Source of the DNA: an uncultured Collinsella sp.
GTDB taxonomy: Bacteria; Actinomycetota; Coriobacteriia; Coriobacteriales; Coriobacteriaceae
Length of the DNA: 6,098 nucleotides
Assembly (NCBI GenBank): GCA_958372035.1
Contig: CATXML010000083.1
Location: 1 to 6,098, forward strand
Direction: 5' to 3'
Every line of letters begins with the position of its first letter. Positions within the stretch are counted from its first letter, which is position 1. The notes below the pieces were generated by a model that was not told the DNA's origin, searched no databases, and saw nothing but the letters and a program-made list of their open reading frames with translations. The position numbers were made by a program, and so were the translations under genes. Shown piece after piece: positions 4,975 through 6,098 of the stretch.

Positions 4975-6098
4975 CTATTCGCTATCGTCCCCAGCGTTTT
5001 CGCGGTCACTGGCAAGCATTGCCGCGCCAGCGACCGTTGTCGCCACGGCGGCAGCGGCGAGCCCGGCGGCGATGCCAGAGCCGTCGCCCGTGTCGGCGAG
5101 TTTTCCGGCCGAGCCCTTGCTCTTGTTGCCCTTGCCGTTCTTGTCGGCGCTGTCCGCGTTGGTACCGCTGTCGGTGCCGGTGCCGCCTGCACTGCCCGAA
5201 GTCGTCACAGTAAAGCTTGCGGCTCCGTCGGTGGCAAGCGTGTAGTTTTGCGCCGCGTCGCCCAACAGGCCTTTCGCACGCACCCAATACGTCCCCGCGG
5301 CAAATGCCTCGCCCTCGGCCATCGCCGTTCCCGGAGCGCCGTTCGCGTCGTGCACAAACTCGAGCTGGGCCGTGCAGGCATCGGTTTCGAGCTTGCCCTC
5401 GAGTGATGCCGCAATCTTGGCGCGCACGTCTTCGCCGGCCTTAAGGCCTTCGAGCCCCTCAAAATGGGGCGTCAGCGCGCGTGGATCGATATCGATGGGC
5501 ACATGACCCCGCAGCTCCGTAACGGTCTCGTTGCCCAAGGCGTCGACATCCACATATTCGATGGTAAACGTATGGCCCGAAGCCGCCACGTTGAGTACGT
5601 TGCTGCTGTCGACAAGGCGGAAATGGCCCTCGCCAACGGTCTTGCCATCCTGGAGCGAGGCATCGCTCAGCGAGTCGCCGTACGTCATGCGCATGCGGGT
5701 TGGGAGGTAGTACGAAGCCGTCTGCTTGTGCTGCGTATCGTAATTGCGCTGGTAGATGCTTCGCGCCAGCGCCGCATCAACAAAGTCGGATGCGATGATG
5801 CCAATGTGCTTGAGGTAATCTGACTTTGTATCCTCGATGCCGCTGGGATTGATGTACGGGCTCTTGTACAGATGCTCGTTGACTACTCGTGCCGAGGTAA
5901 AAGGATTGCCTCCGTGCGACAAGCCCGTGCAGCTGGTGTAGTTGATAGACCAGCAACGCTCCTGGACTTGCACCTTGGCCCTGTCATCGTCCACGACGTC
6001 CACCTTGTTGCGCGTGCGCCCGGTCGTTTCCTTCAGCGCATTATCGACCCAGCTGAGCTTGTCGGTTCCCGTGAGTTTGTACTTGTCCTGGGCGTATA
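4975..6098 (-). CDS. Secreted, wall-anchored surface protein; partial, N-terminus beyond the right edge
   Basis: The reading frame is open from the right edge to a TAG at 4975-4977, giving the last 373 residues. The GTG at 6003 is internal, because the frame continues upstream without a stop. From N to C there is an unassigned region with two nearby cysteines (ERCWSINYTSC) that might form a disulfide; then an Ig-like beta unit of the type AGTYWVRAKGLLGDAAQNYTL...ASFTVT seen in wall proteins of gut Gram-positives; then a Gly/Ser/Thr/Lys-rich stalk; then KLADTGD (LADTG at 5086-5100), a hydrophobic stretch and a short tail. This is a sortase signal with Ala in place of Pro, as class E sortases prefer. 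The tail SDRENAGDDSE is acidic with a single Arg, where such tails are usually basic. The signal peptide and any catalytic domain lie outside the window. A sorted surface protein or adhesin is likely; specific function unknown. Confidence 0.88.
   Translation of the reverse strand, partial: YAQDKYKLTGTDKLSWVDNALKETTGRTRNKVDVVDDDRAKVQVQERCWSINYTSCTGLSHGGNPFTSARVVNEHLYKSPYINPSGIEDTKSDYLKHIGIIASDFVDAALARSIYQRNYDTQHKQTASYYLPTRMRMTYGDSLSDASLQDGKTVGEGHFRLVDSSNVLNVAASGHTFTIEYVDVDALGNETVTELRGHVPIDIDPRALTPHFEGLEGLKAGEDVRAKIAASLEGKLETDACTAQLEFVHDANGAPGTAMAEGEAFAAGTYWVRAKGLLGDAAQNYTLATDGAASFTVTTSGSAGGTGTDSGTNADSADKNGKGNKSKGSAGKLADTGDGSGIAAGLAAAAVATTVAGAAMLASDRENAGDDSE

Noticed and set aside
4954..5406. 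A 150-residue plus-strand frame opposite the surface-protein gene
   Set aside because: It mirrors the low-complexity stalk and membrane anchor of the real minus-strand gene, and it shows no independent evidence of coding.
1..6098. CRISPR array, insertion sequence ends, integrase attachment site or phage genes
   Set aside because: No regularly spaced repeats, transposase or integrase motifs, or matching terminal repeats were seen anywhere in the window.

Overview
The window looks like chromosomal DNA of a high-GC Gram-positive bacterium. I infer an actinobacterial, probably coriobacterial (Collinsella-like) gut commensal from the GC-rich third codon positions, the good AGGAG-type ribosome sites, the predicted LAxTG-type wall-anchored protein and the general gene mix. 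No rRNA, tRNA, CRISPR array, insertion sequence or integrase is visible.

Layout, left to right. (1) 1-586, minus strand: the N-terminal two thirds of a cation diffusion facilitator (CDF) metal exporter, cut by the left edge, with metal-site residues of the manganese type. (2) 587-846: a divergent intergenic region with a GC-rich hairpin and two adjacent perfect palindromes. (3) 847-2184, plus strand: a 445-residue protein with two matching CxxC-x14-CxxC zinc ribbons. (4) 2185-2540: a convergent intergenic region with one hairpin and two strong terminator-like stem-loops. (5) 2541-3329 and 3393-4445, both minus strand: an ADP-ribosylglycohydrolase downstream of a YhcG/DUF1016-type PD-(D/E)XK nuclease, 63 bp apart with no terminator between them. 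(6) 4446-4610: a divergent intergenic region with AT-rich promoter-like sequence. (7) 4611-4880, plus strand: a small protein resembling a bacterial PH domain. (8) 4881-4974: a terminator shared by convergent genes. (9) 4975 to the right edge, minus strand: the C-terminal 373 residues of a secreted surface protein with an Ig-like repeat, a Gly/Ser/Thr-rich stalk and an LADTG sorting signal.

The genes do not form one obvious pathway. The only pairing that suggests joint function is the nuclease followed by the ADP-ribosylglycohydrolase, which could be co-transcribed. That they act together is conjecture. The least understood coding regions are the double zinc-ribbon protein, the small PH-like protein and the visible N-terminal half of the surface protein.
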